Assembly (NCBI GenBank): GCA_005878835.1
Contig: VBMV01000059.1
Span: forward strand, 1 to 64,000
Direction of reading: 5' to 3'
Length of the DNA: 64,000 nt
DNA from: Gammaproteobacteria bacterium
Lineage (GTDB): Bacteria; Pseudomonadota; Gammaproteobacteria; Steroidobacterales; Steroidobacteraceae
Positions 7,969 to 17,812 of the stretch are shown here, piece after piece. Each line of letters opens with the position of its first letter. Within the stretch, counting starts at the first letter, position 1. Both the position numbers and the translations under genes were made by a program. A model generated the notes under the pieces. The model had not been told where the DNA came from, did not search any database, and saw only the letters and a program-made list of their open reading frames with translations.

Positions 7969-10900
7969 GTGCGGATACACAAGTCATTGCTCGTGACGAC
8001 GCTCGGCTTCGTTCCCCTGGCGCTGCTCGCCCGTGCCGGCGCCGCCGAGCAGCAACCACCGGGCCTGTACGGCGATCTCGCCTGGCGCATGATCGGGCCC
8101 TTCCGCGGCGGGCGCACCCGCGCGGTAGCCGGGGTGCCCGCCCAGGAGCACGTGTTCTACATCGGCGCCGTCAACGGCGGGGTGTGGAAGACACAGGACG
8201 CCGGACGCACCTGGCAGCCGATTTTCGATTCTGAGCCCACGCAATCGATCGGTGCGCTCGCGGTGGCGCCTTCGGATCCGAACGTCCTCTACGTGGGCAG
8301 CGGCGAGGGTCTGCTACGCCCGGACCTCTCGGTCGGCAACGGCATCTACCGTTCCAGCAACGGCGGGGTGAGTTGGTCGCATCGCGGCCTCACCGACGCC
8401 CAGCAGATCCCGGAGCTCGCAGTCGACCCGGGCGATCCCAACCGCGTGTTCGCCGCGGTACTCGGTCACCCCTATGGTCCGAGCAGTGAGCGCGGCATCT
8501 ATCGCTCGCTCGACGGCGGGGCGAGCTGGGAGCGGGTCCTGTACCGCGATGAGAACACCGGCGGCTCGGCGGTGGCCATCGATCCGGCCGAGCCGCAGAC
8601 CGTGTACGCCGCGCTGTGGCAGTCGCGCCTTGGCCCCTGGGAGGACAAGAACGAGTTTCAGGGCACCGGCGGGGGGCTGTTCAAATCGAGCGACGGCGGC
8701 AGCACCTGGAAGCCGCTCGCGGCGGGACTGCCCAAGGATCTGGCGCAGATCAACATCGCCATTGCGCCGAGCGCGCCCCGGCGGCTGTATGCGACCGTCG
8801 GTACCACCGCGCCAGGGGAGTACTCCTCTGCCGAGGGGCTGGGGTTCTTCCGCTCCGACGACGGCGGCGAGAACTGGGCGCGGGTCACGCAGGACCCGCG
8901 GCCGGCGCTGCGCATCGGCGGCGGCGATCTGCCGGTGGTGCGCGTCGACCCCACCAACCCCGATGTTGTCTACAGCACCGGCCTGGTGACCGTGAAGTCC
9001 AGCGATGGCGGCAAGACCTGGCTGTCGCTGCGCGGCTCACCGGGCGGGGATGACTACCAGAGCCTGTGGATCAGCCCGAAAGACCCCCGCATCATCGCGC
9101 TGGTGAGCGACCAGGGCGCGATCGTGACCCTGAACGGCGGGCAGAGCTGGAGCTCCTGGCTCAACCAGCCGACCGCGCAGCTGTTTCACGTCAGCATCAC
9201 ACCGACCTTTCCCTATCGCGTGTGCGCCGGTCAGCAGGAAAGCGGCTCGGTGTGCATCGCCAGCCGCGGCAACGACGGCGAGATCACCGAGCACGACTGG
9301 CACCCCGTCGGGGCCATCGAGTACGGCTACGTCGCCCCCGATCCGCTCGACCCGGACGTCATCTACGGCGCCGGGCGCAACGAGGTGTCGAAGTTCCACG
9401 TCTCGACCGGGCAGGTGCAGAACGTCACACCGATCCCGGTGCGCGGGCCGGACGCCCGGGTCGATCGCACCGAGCCGCTCGCCTTCTCACCGCTCGATCC
9501 CCACACGCTGTTCTACGCGGCCAACCACCTGTACAAGACTCGCGACGGCGGTCTGACGTGGCAGACGATTAGCCCGGACCTCACGCGCGAAGCCGGCGTA
9601 CTGCCCGCGAGCGTCGGCACACTGCACCCCCCGGGGGCGGAGAAACAACGCGGCGTGATCTACGCCCTCGGACTCTCGGCGCGCAACATCGACACCCTGT
9701 GGGCCGGTACGGATGACGGCTTGGTATGGCTGACCCAAGACGGTGGGGCGCACTGGAGCAACGTCACCCCACCCGAGCTGGCGCCCTGGAGCAAGGTCAC
9801 GCAGATCGAGGCCTCGCATTTCGATGTCAACACCGCCTACGTCTCGGTGAGCCGCCTGCGCGTCGACGATCTACATCCGTACATTTATCGCACCGTCGAC
9901 GGCGGCAAGAGCTGGCAGTCGCTGTCCGGTGCGCTGCCGGATGCCCCGGTGAACGCGGTGCGCGAGGACCCGCAGCGCCGCGGCCTGCTGTACGCCGCCA
10001 CCGAGAACGCGGTGTGGATCTCCTTCGACGACGGGCAGCAGTGGCAATCGCTGCAGCTGAATCTGCCGCATACTTCGATGCGCGATCTCATCGTCCACGA
10101 CAACGATCTGGTTCTGGCGACCCACGGCCGCTCAATCTGGATCCTGGATGACATCTCCAGGCTCCGGCAGCTGCCCGCCGGCGGTGTGCACGTGGTCACC
10201 TTGTTCCGTCCCGCCACGGCGACACGCGTGCAGCGCAGCACCTGGTCCGACACCCCCATTCAGCCGGATGAGCCCACGGCCGCGAATCCTCCCGACGGCG
10301 CGGTGCTGGAGTTCTATCTGCCGCACGATGCCAAGGGGCCGGTGATGCTCGAGGTGCTCGACGGCAGCGGCAACCTGGTGCGGCGTTTCCGCAGCGACGA
10401 TGCGCCCGATCCGAGCCCCGCGGAGCTCGCGCGCGAGCTGATCCCGCAGTACTGGCTCAAACCCGCGCGTGTCCTGCCGGCGCAGGCCGGCGTGCACCGC
10501 TGGGTCTGGGATCTGCACTACCCGGCGCCCGTCGCGACCGCGCGCGGCTACCCGATTTCCGCCGTCCCCCATGCCACCCCGCGGGGCCCGGAAGGCCCGG
10601 TGGCCGTACCGGGACACTATCTGGTTCGCCTCACGGTCGAGGCTCGCCATTTCGAAGCGCCGCTCACAGTGCAGGCCGACCCGCGCGTAGCCCTGCCCAC
10701 GGGTGCCTACGACGAGCAGCTGCACGTGGCCACCGAGCTATCCGGACTCCTCAGCGAGAGCTCCCGCGCGGTGCTCGCGGCCCGATCCGAGCAGGCGCAG
10801 CTGAAAGCCCTGGCGCCCTCGGGCGCAACCGCCGATGCGCTTCACGCCTGGGGGACGCGACTCGCGCAGCTGTTAGGCTCGCCTGACAAGAAGCAGGGCG

Positions 10901-11181
10901 ACAAACCGGAGCAGGGCGAGCCAAAAATCCTCCTGCCGGCGTTGCAGGAGCGTATCGCGGCCCTCTATGCGGAAGTCAACCGCGGCGACGCCGCCCCGAC
11001 CGCCGCGCAACTGAGCGCAACGGCCACGGCACACCAGGCGCTCACGGATCTCCTGGGCAGCTGGCAGAAGCTGCAGGCCGATCTGGCCGCGCTCAACGCA
11101 ACACTGCGCGCAGCGAAGCTGGCCCCGATCCGCGCCGAGGTGCCGCCTCCCAGAGATCTCAACGTGGCGGATCGGGAGTGA
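7969..11181 (+). CDS. Secreted BNR / sortilin-VPS10-like beta-propeller protein
   Basis: 1070 aa from GTG 7969, which opens into a signal peptide (IHKSLLVTTLGFVPLALLARAGA). The ORF-track start at 7771 lies inside the DUF6165 gene and is a shadow. At least nine Asp-box repeats of the form S/T-x-D-G-G-x-x-W are spread over residues 60-700 (SSNGGVSW, SLDGGASW, SSDGGSTW, SDDGGENW, SSDGGKTW, TRDGGLTW, TQDGGAHW, TVDGGKSW), typical of paired beta-propellers in the WD40/YVTN/BNR superfamily. Family relatives are often annotated as glycosyl hydrolases, but no catalytic residues can be assigned. The C-terminal 350 residues form a separate region ending in a helical, Ala-rich stretch. It is probably periplasmic or surface-exposed; the substrate is unknown. 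Confidence 0.88.
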   Translation: MRIHKSLLVTTLGFVPLALLARAGAAEQQPPGLYGDLAWRMIGPFRGGRTRAVAGVPAQEHVFYIGAVNGGVWKTQDAGRTWQPIFDSEPTQSIGALAVAPSDPNVLYVGSGEGLLRPDLSVGNGIYRSSNGGVSWSHRGLTDAQQIPELAVDPGDPNRVFAAVLGHPYGPSSERGIYRSLDGGASWERVLYRDENTGGSAVAIDPAEPQTVYAALWQSRLGPWEDKNEFQGTGGGLFKSSDGGSTWKPLAAGLPKDLAQINIAIAPSAPRRLYATVGTTAPGEYSSAEGLGFFRSDDGGENWARVTQDPRPALRIGGGDLPVVRVDPTNPDVVYSTGLVTVKSSDGGKTWLSLRGSPGGDDYQSLWISPKDPRIIALVSDQGAIVTLNGGQSWSSWLNQPTAQLFHVSITPTFPYRVCAGQQESGSVCIASRGNDGEITEHDWHPVGAIEYGYVAPDPLDPDVIYGAGRNEVSKFHVSTGQVQNVTPIPVRGPDARVDRTEPLAFSPLDPHTLFYAANHLYKTRDGGLTWQTISPDLTREAGVLPASVGTLHPPGAEKQRGVIYALGLSARNIDTLWAGTDDGLVWLTQDGGAHWSNVTPPELAPWSKVTQIEASHFDVNTAYVSVSRLRVDDLHPYIYRTVDGGKSWQSLSGALPDAPVNAVREDPQRRGLLYAATENAVWISFDDGQQWQSLQLNLPHTSMRDLIVHDNDLVLATHGRSIWILDDISRLRQLPAGGVHVVTLFRPATATRVQRSTWSDTPIQPDEPTAANPPDGAVLEFYLPHDAKGPVMLEVLDGSGNLVRRFRSDDAPDPSPAELARELIPQYWLKPARVLPAQAGVHRWVWDLHYPAPVATARGYPISAVPHATPRGPEGPVAVPGHYLVRLTVEARHFEAPLTVQADPRVALPTGAYDEQLHVATELSGLLSESSRAVLAARSEQAQLKALAPSGATADALHAWGTRLAQLLGSPDKKQGDKPEQGEPKILLPALQERIAALYAEVNRGDAAPTAAQLSATATAHQALTDLLGSWQKLQADLAALNATLRAAKLAPIRAEVPPPRDLNVADRE

Positions 11182-11263
11182 GCGTGGGCGGCGCGCCGGC
11201 ACGCTCTGCGGCCAGGCCACACGCGAAAGAGCTGCGCCGCTGTCGGCAGCCGTCTGCCGTCCC

Positions 11264-11461
11264 TCAGCGCCGCAGGGTAAACTCCGCGCCGCAGTAGGGA
11301 CACTTTGCCCAGCCGCTCTCCTCGATGGGCAGATACACGCGCGGATGCGAGCTCCACAGGTACATCTGCGGCATCGGGCAGCACAGCGGCAGATCCTCGG
11401 CGCTGACCTGGTACTGGTTCTGCGCGTTGGGTTCGATGAGCGGTTTGGCCGCAGCGACCAT
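11264..11461 (-). CDS. Small zinc-finger protein (zf-CHCC / NDUFS6-like)
   Basis: 65 aa. It has the characteristic run LPLCCPMPQM, then WSSHPRVYLPIEESG and the C-terminal knuckle KCPYCGAEFTL, giving a C-H-C-C zinc site. The family is also represented by the Zn-binding subunit of mitochondrial complex I, but in free-living bacteria it is a small stand-alone protein of unclear role, often near glnE or ilvE. It starts 12 bp after the glnE stop and is probably co-transcribed with it. Confidence 0.88.
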   Translation of the reverse strand: MVAAAKPLIEPNAQNQYQVSAEDLPLCCPMPQMYLWSSHPRVYLPIEESGWAKCPYCGAEFTLRR

Positions 11462-11473
11462 GGGCGGGGCTGA

Positions 11474-14401
11474 TTATACCTGCGCACCCTGTGCCTCAGG
11501 GACCAGCGTCGCGTTCCACAGCCCTGTCACGGCGGCACGCGTGTCGCGGAAGTCCGCCGCCGGCACGATGGGCGCAGCGCCCTCGAGGGACAGCAGATGG
11601 GTGGCGGCGCGGTACTCGCGATAGGCCCGGGTGAGCAGGTCCACGCTCGCCTGCGGCACCAGGTTCGCAGAGGCCACCGACTCCAGCTGGCGGATGGTGT
11701 CGGAGAACATCGCCACCGGCGGGTACTCGCGCGCCCACAGCAGCGCCCAGTACTGGGCGAGGAACTCGATGTCGGCGATCCCGCCCGGGTCCTGCTTGAT
11801 GTCGAAGCGCTGCGCATCGCCCGCGGAGAGCTCGCGGCGCATGCGCTCGCGCATGTTGCGCACCTCCTCGCGCAGGCTGTCACGGCGCACGTGCTGGCAC
11901 AGTACCTCGAGCCGCACCCGCTCGAAGCGCGCGCACAGCTCGGGCGCGCCGGCCACGGCGCGGGCGTGCAGCAGCGCCTGGTGCTCCCAGGTCCACGCTT
12001 CCCGGCGCTGGTAGTCCGCAAACGCCTCGATGTTGGTGACCAGCAGGCCCCCCTTGCCGCTCGGGCGCAAGCGCACGTCGACCTGGTAGAGCCGACCGGC
12101 GGCGGAGTGCATGGTCAGCAGGTGCACGATACGTTGCGCGAGCCGCACGAAGAACAGCTGGTTGTCGATGGGACGCGCGCCGCTGGTCTCCTGATGCTCG
12201 CCGTGCGAGTCGTGCAGGAACACGAGGTCCAGATCGGACCCGTAGCCGAGCTCCATGCCGCCGAGCTTGCCGTAGCCCACCGCGCAGATGGCCACCGGGC
12301 GCGGGCCCTCACCGTCGCCGCAGGTCGGCACTCCGAACTGCGCGGTGATCTGCCGCCAGCCCAGCTGCAGGGCGCGCTCGACGATGAGTTCGGCGATGTC
12401 GGTGAGCCGGTCGCTCACCTGCATCAGGGGCAGCACGCCGGTGAGATCCGCGACCGCGACGCGAAACAGGGCCGCGCGCTGGAACTGCCGCAGGGCCTCC
12501 ACCTGCTGTTCGGGATCCTCGCTGCGCAGCTGCTCCATCCTGGATTCGAGCTCGCGCGCGAAGCCCGCACGGGTCGGCGGCTGCGACAGCAGCCGCGCAT
12601 CGATCAGCTCATCCAGCAGCAGCGGATGCGCGGCGATCTGCGCGGCGAGGAAATCCCCGTGACGACACAGCTGCACCAGGCGAGCGCGCGCCGCGCCGTT
12701 CTCGCGCAGCAGCGCGAAGTACGCCGAGCGCTTGCCCGTCGCCTCGATGATGGCGAGGATCCGTCGCAGCACGGGCAGCTGGGCGCTGCTCCCCGCGACG
12801 TCCGCGAGCAGCGCCGGCAGCAGGGCCTGCAGGCGCTTGCGCCCGGGCTCATCGAGCTTGCGCACCAGGGCCGAGGCGCGCAGCTCCAGCAGCAGGCGCG
12901 CGACTTCCGCGCTGTCTGTGAAACCGGCGCGCGCCAGCGCCTCCGCCAGCGCGGCGGTTTCCGCCTGGCTGTCCCAGAATCTTCCCAGATCGATGCGCAC
13001 GGCGCCCGGATCGGGCTGCGCCCCGCCCTGCACCAGCAGGCGAAAGTGGCGGCTGACCCGTGCGCGGTGCGCATCGAGCTCCTGCGTGAGCGCGGGCCAG
13101 TCGCGCGCATCCATGGCGAGCGCCAGGCGCTCGCGCGCCAGCGGCTCCGCCGGCAGCGAATGGACCTGCGCGTCGGCGAGCATCTGCAGGCGGTTCTCGA
13201 GCCGGCGCAGATAGACGTAGGCCGCCCGCAGCTCGCTCGTGGCCTCGGGCGGCAGCAGCTGCGACTCCCCGAGGCAGGCCAGCGCGGCGAGCAGCGATGG
13301 TGTCTGCAGGCGCTGATCGCGGCCGCCGCGCGTGAGCTGCAGCGCCTGCACGATGAATTCGATTTCGCGGATGCCGCCCGGACCGAGCTTGACGTGATCG
13401 GCGAGCTCGCGCCGCTGCACTTCGCGCTCGATGAGGGTCTTCATCTCCCGCAGGCTCTCGAACACGCCGTAGTCCAGATAGCGGCGGTAGACGAACGGCC
13501 GAATGGCTGCCGCGTCGATTTCCGCGTAACGCTCGGCACCGGTGACCGGGCGGGCCTTGACGTACGCGTACCGCTCCCAGTCGCGCCCGTGGCGCGGCAG
13601 GTAATCCTCGAAGGAGGCGAAGCTCGCCACCAGGGGACCCGAGTCCCCGAAAGGTCGCAAGCGCAGATCCACGCGCAGCACAAAGCCCTCGGAGGTCGGC
13701 GTCTCCAGCAGCCGCACCAGCGCCTGTCCCAGGCGCGTGAAGAATTCCTCGTTGGCAGCGCCGCGCGGCCCGTCGGTCTCACCATGCTCGGGAAACAGCA
13801 GCACCAGATCGACGTCGGAGGAGAAATTCAGCTCGCCGCCGCCGAGCTTCCCCATGCCGATGACGATGAGGGGCTGAACCTCGCCGGCCGCCGAGCGCGG
13901 TTCGCCGTAGCGGGCCACGAGTGCGCGGCGGGCGTGAGCCAGCGCCGTGCCGATCGCCGCATCGGCAAAAGCCGTGAGATCGGCGAGTGTCTCGCAGAGA
14001 TCCGCCCAGCCGGCCAGATCCCGCCAGGCGATGCGTGTGAGCTCGCGCCGCCGCCAGCGGCGCAGCTCGGCCTGGAAGAGCGCCTCGGGTGTCGCCGGGT
14101 CCGCAGGCGGCGGGGCGCGCGCCGCAAAGTCCGCCGCAGCGAGGCGCCGCTGCAGGTCGCCGCCGACGAGGCTGGCGAAGCACTGGGCATCGCGCACGCA
14201 GGATTGCGCCACGAAGTCACTGGCGGCGAATACCACCTGGATCGAGTCGCGAATGGCGGGCGGCGCGGCGCCGAGCGCCGCTCGCGCGGCCTCGTCGGCG
14301 TTGAGCGCCTCGAGCGAGCCCGCGACGAGAGCGGCGAGCTCCGCGCTGAGCGGGGTCCCCAAATCGCGCCTCTGGCTGAAGGCTGAAAGCTCTCCCGTCA
14401 C
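11474..14401 (-). CDS. glnE: Bifunctional glutamine synthetase adenylyltransferase / adenylyl-removing enzyme
   Basis: 975 aa, close to the usual 940-1000. It modifies glutamine synthetase with AMP and reverses this by phosphorolysis, under control of PII. There are two nucleotidyltransferase domains: the N-terminal one (deadenylylase) with VIGMGKLGGGELNFSSDVDL and the C-terminal one (adenylylase) with GYGKLGGMELGYGSDLDLVF. Each is followed by a helical PII-uridylyltransferase-like segment (GPGGIREIEFIVQALQL and DPGGIADIEFLAQYW). All acidic metal ligands are present. No glutamine synthetase or PII gene lies in the window. A 929-aa ORF on the opposite strand is a shadow. Confidence 0.97.
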   Translation of the reverse strand: MTGELSAFSQRRDLGTPLSAELAALVAGSLEALNADEAARAALGAAPPAIRDSIQVVFAASDFVAQSCVRDAQCFASLVGGDLQRRLAAADFAARAPPPADPATPEALFQAELRRWRRRELTRIAWRDLAGWADLCETLADLTAFADAAIGTALAHARRALVARYGEPRSAAGEVQPLIVIGMGKLGGGELNFSSDVDLVLLFPEHGETDGPRGAANEEFFTRLGQALVRLLETPTSEGFVLRVDLRLRPFGDSGPLVASFASFEDYLPRHGRDWERYAYVKARPVTGAERYAEIDAAAIRPFVYRRYLDYGVFESLREMKTLIEREVQRRELADHVKLGPGGIREIEFIVQALQLTRGGRDQRLQTPSLLAALACLGESQLLPPEATSELRAAYVYLRRLENRLQMLADAQVHSLPAEPLARERLALAMDARDWPALTQELDAHRARVSRHFRLLVQGGAQPDPGAVRIDLGRFWDSQAETAALAEALARAGFTDSAEVARLLLELRASALVRKLDEPGRKRLQALLPALLADVAGSSAQLPVLRRILAIIEATGKRSAYFALLRENGAARARLVQLCRHGDFLAAQIAAHPLLLDELIDARLLSQPPTRAGFARELESRMEQLRSEDPEQQVEALRQFQRAALFRVAVADLTGVLPLMQVSDRLTDIAELIVERALQLGWRQITAQFGVPTCGDGEGPRPVAICAVGYGKLGGMELGYGSDLDLVFLHDSHGEHQETSGARPIDNQLFFVRLAQRIVHLLTMHSAAGRLYQVDVRLRPSGKGGLLVTNIEAFADYQRREAWTWEHQALLHARAVAGAPELCARFERVRLEVLCQHVRRDSLREEVRNMRERMRRELSAGDAQRFDIKQDPGGIADIEFLAQYWALLWAREYPPVAMFSDTIRQLESVASANLVPQASVDLLTRAYREYRAATHLLSLEGAAPIVPAADFRDTRAAVTGLWNATLVPEAQGAQV

Positions 14402-14444
14402 GGCAAGCGCGATTTCGTGGGTGGTTGATCCCGACCGCCCGCGG

Positions 14445-15296
14445 TCAGTTCCAGATGTTGCCCCCGAGATCGTGGAACGCCGCGGTGTCGGCCCGACGAC
14501 TCAGGCCCCTGAAGCGCGAGGATGCGGCATACACCTGCGCACCATCCGAGGCATCGATCGAGGCCGCATCGCCCTCGATCAGGCTGTTGTCGATGTGGAC
14601 GTTGGCGTGGCGGGCCGTGACCCCGACCCCGGTGGCGCTGATGTGGCTGTTGGTGATGTGAATCTCGCAGCCGTCTTGCGCGCTCACCGCGTCGCCGTCG
14701 AACTCGAGGTTGCGGTTGTCGATGTGCAGCAGACGTGAGCCCTGGCACACGATCGGCTCGTGGCGCCGCTCCACGGCGGCGCTGGTGACGGCGCTATCGC
14801 GCACCCGCCCGCCCGCGGCCGGCGCTGCGGTGGAGGCAGCCTTGATGGTGTAGCCCGGTCCTTCCTTCAACACTCGTCCGCCACCCGCCGACGCGGCCGG
14901 CGCTGCCGCCGCAGGCCGTGAGGACTGCGCGCCGGAGTCTTCCGGGGCCGCGGCTTCGCCGGCGCCGGCGAGCGGGCCGTTGTCGGCGCTGACCGGCGCC
15001 GTTGCGGCTGGCGCAGCCGTGTCGGCCGCCGCCGCGACTGCCGGCGCTTTCGCCGCGAGCGCCGGGCCGGCGATCAGCTCATCCGCGCGCATCATGCGCA
15101 ACTCGCCCGTGTCCTTCACCCGCACCGTGAAGGTGCGGCTCTGCTGGTCGGCGGACACGACTTCGATCCGGTCGTTGCGCGCGAGCGCCGCCCGCGCCCA
15201 GCTCATCTCGTCCTGGCCTTGCTGCGCGCACGCGGCGAGCGCCAGGACGGCAAGGCACGCGGCGCCCCGCAGGGCTCGGTAGCAGACAGTAGCCAT
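14445..15296 (-). CDS. Putative lipoprotein with a beta-helix-like C-terminal domain
   Basis: 283 aa from the ATG at 15296; the ORF-track start 22 codons earlier adds a segment with no signal character. The signal peptide ends in the lipobox LAAC (about residue 22), so it is a lipid-anchored envelope protein. A low-complexity Ala/Pro linker follows (about 75-165). The last 100 residues show short repeating turns (LEFDGDAVSAQDGCEIHI, SHISATGVGVTARHANVHI, SLIEGDAASIDASDG) of the kind seen in right-handed parallel beta-helices. I do not recognise the family and assign no function. It lies between glnE and groESL, oriented with them. Confidence 0.78.
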   Translation of the reverse strand: MATVCYRALRGAACLAVLALAACAQQGQDEMSWARAALARNDRIEVVSADQQSRTFTVRVKDTGELRMMRADELIAGPALAAKAPAVAAAADTAAPAATAPVSADNGPLAGAGEAAAPEDSGAQSSRPAAAAPAASAGGGRVLKEGPGYTIKAASTAAPAAGGRVRDSAVTSAAVERRHEPIVCQGSRLLHIDNRNLEFDGDAVSAQDGCEIHITNSHISATGVGVTARHANVHIDNSLIEGDAASIDASDGAQVYAASSRFRGLSRRADTAAFHDLGGNIWN

Positions 15297-15419
15297 GGTC
15301 GGCCTCCTGGTTAGGACGATAAACCTTAGGCGCAGGTGCGGGAAGTGGTTGCACCGCGACACGCCGCACTCACGGCCACCGGGGCCGCCGCGGAGGCGCG
15401 CGCAGGCCGCGCATAAAAA

Positions 15420-15442
15420 CAGGCCCCACTAGGTGGGGCCTG
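15420..15442 (-). terminator. Intrinsic terminator after groESL
   Basis: A perfect 10-bp stem with arm CAGGCCCCAC and a 3-nt loop. Read on the minus strand it is followed by GTTTTTAT, giving the U-run of a rho-independent terminator. It lies about 135 bp past the groEL stop and ends that operon before the downstream lipoprotein gene. Confidence 0.85.
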
Positions 15443-15576
15443 CAAGGAATGCGCGGAATAGGGGGTCTTGTTCCGCGGCTTTGGGGGCGGCGTCCGGCTG
15501 AGAACCGGACGCGAACCCTTGGCTGTTATGTTAATCGGCTGTTGATTACGGAATCGATACCTCTTTAGAGAGGGTC

Positions 15577-17226
<1,650 letters not shown>

Positions 17227-17520
17227 TTACTTGCCTTCAATCACGGCCATGACGTCTTCTTCGCGCATGACCACAAGCTCATCACCCTCGACCTTGACCT
17301 CGGTTCCGCTGTACTTGCCGAACAGGATCTTGTCGCCGACCTTGACGTCGAGCGGCCGCACATGGCCGTCCTCGAGAATCTTGCCCTTGCCGACCGCTAC
17401 GATCTTTCCCTGCACCGGCTTCTCGGCCGCGGTATCGGGAATCACGATGCCGCCCGGGGAGGTACGCTCCTCTTCCAGGCGCTTCACGATCACGCGGTCA
17501 TGAAGAGGACGAATCTTCAT
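17227..17520 (-). CDS. groS: Co-chaperonin GroES (10 kDa subunit)
   Basis: 97 aa. It makes the heptameric lid of the GroEL chamber. The sequence carries [16 protein letters not shown], the mobile loop [16 protein letters not shown] that binds GroEL, and the roof and C-terminal strands ([24 protein letters not shown]). The ATG follows a clear ribosome site (AAGGAG, 8-9 bases upstream on the minus strand). It is first in the groES-groEL operon, with a CIRCE-like operator upstream. Confidence 0.99.
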   Translation of the reverse strand: MKIRPLHDRVIVKRLEEERTSPGGIVIPDTAAEKPVQGKIVAVGKGKILEDGHVRPLDVKVGDKILFGKYSGTEVKVEGDELVVMREEDVMAVIEGK

Positions 17521-17577
17521 GGTTAACGCTCCTTAAAAGACTGCATGTGAATGGAAGAAATCATGCGCCCAGGCGGC

Positions 17578-17608
17578 TATTAGCACTCCCCTGTCGCGGC
17601 TGCTAATA
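17578..17608 (-). promoter_or_regulatory. CIRCE-like operator (HrcA site) upstream of groES
   Basis: Read on the plus strand the site is TTAGCACTC, nine bases, GGCTGCTAA. The left half matches the CIRCE consensus TTAGCACTC exactly; the right half differs from GAGTGCTAA at two positions. The outer arms extend the dyad to TATTAGCA / TGCTAATA (17578-17585 and 17601-17608). It lies about 60 bp upstream of the groES ATG, where an HrcA repressor site is expected. HrcA itself is not in the window. Confidence 0.85.
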
Positions 17609-17812
17609 ATAGGGAGGCGGCCGGCGAATTCAAGTCGTCTGAGGGGCTTTTTTGCGATCATGAGCGCTTTCAGGCGCCGGCAGACCGCCCAGGCGGGCGG
17701 TGGGGCGGGAACGGCAGGGGTGCCTTCCCGGGATGAACCGCAGTTCCTGCCACTCATCAAAAGGCTGAGCTATAAGACAGGCGAAGCGATTGAGTCCGCG
17801 CAAGGCATCGAC

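Noticed and set aside
11240-11258. Small GGCAG/CTGCC hairpin between the BNR gene and the zinc-finger gene
   Set aside because: Five-base stem with no T-run on either strand; too weak for a terminator.
11597-14386. 929-aa plus-strand ORF opposite glnE
   Set aside because: Antisense shadow; glnE on the minus strand has both nucleotidyltransferase motifs.
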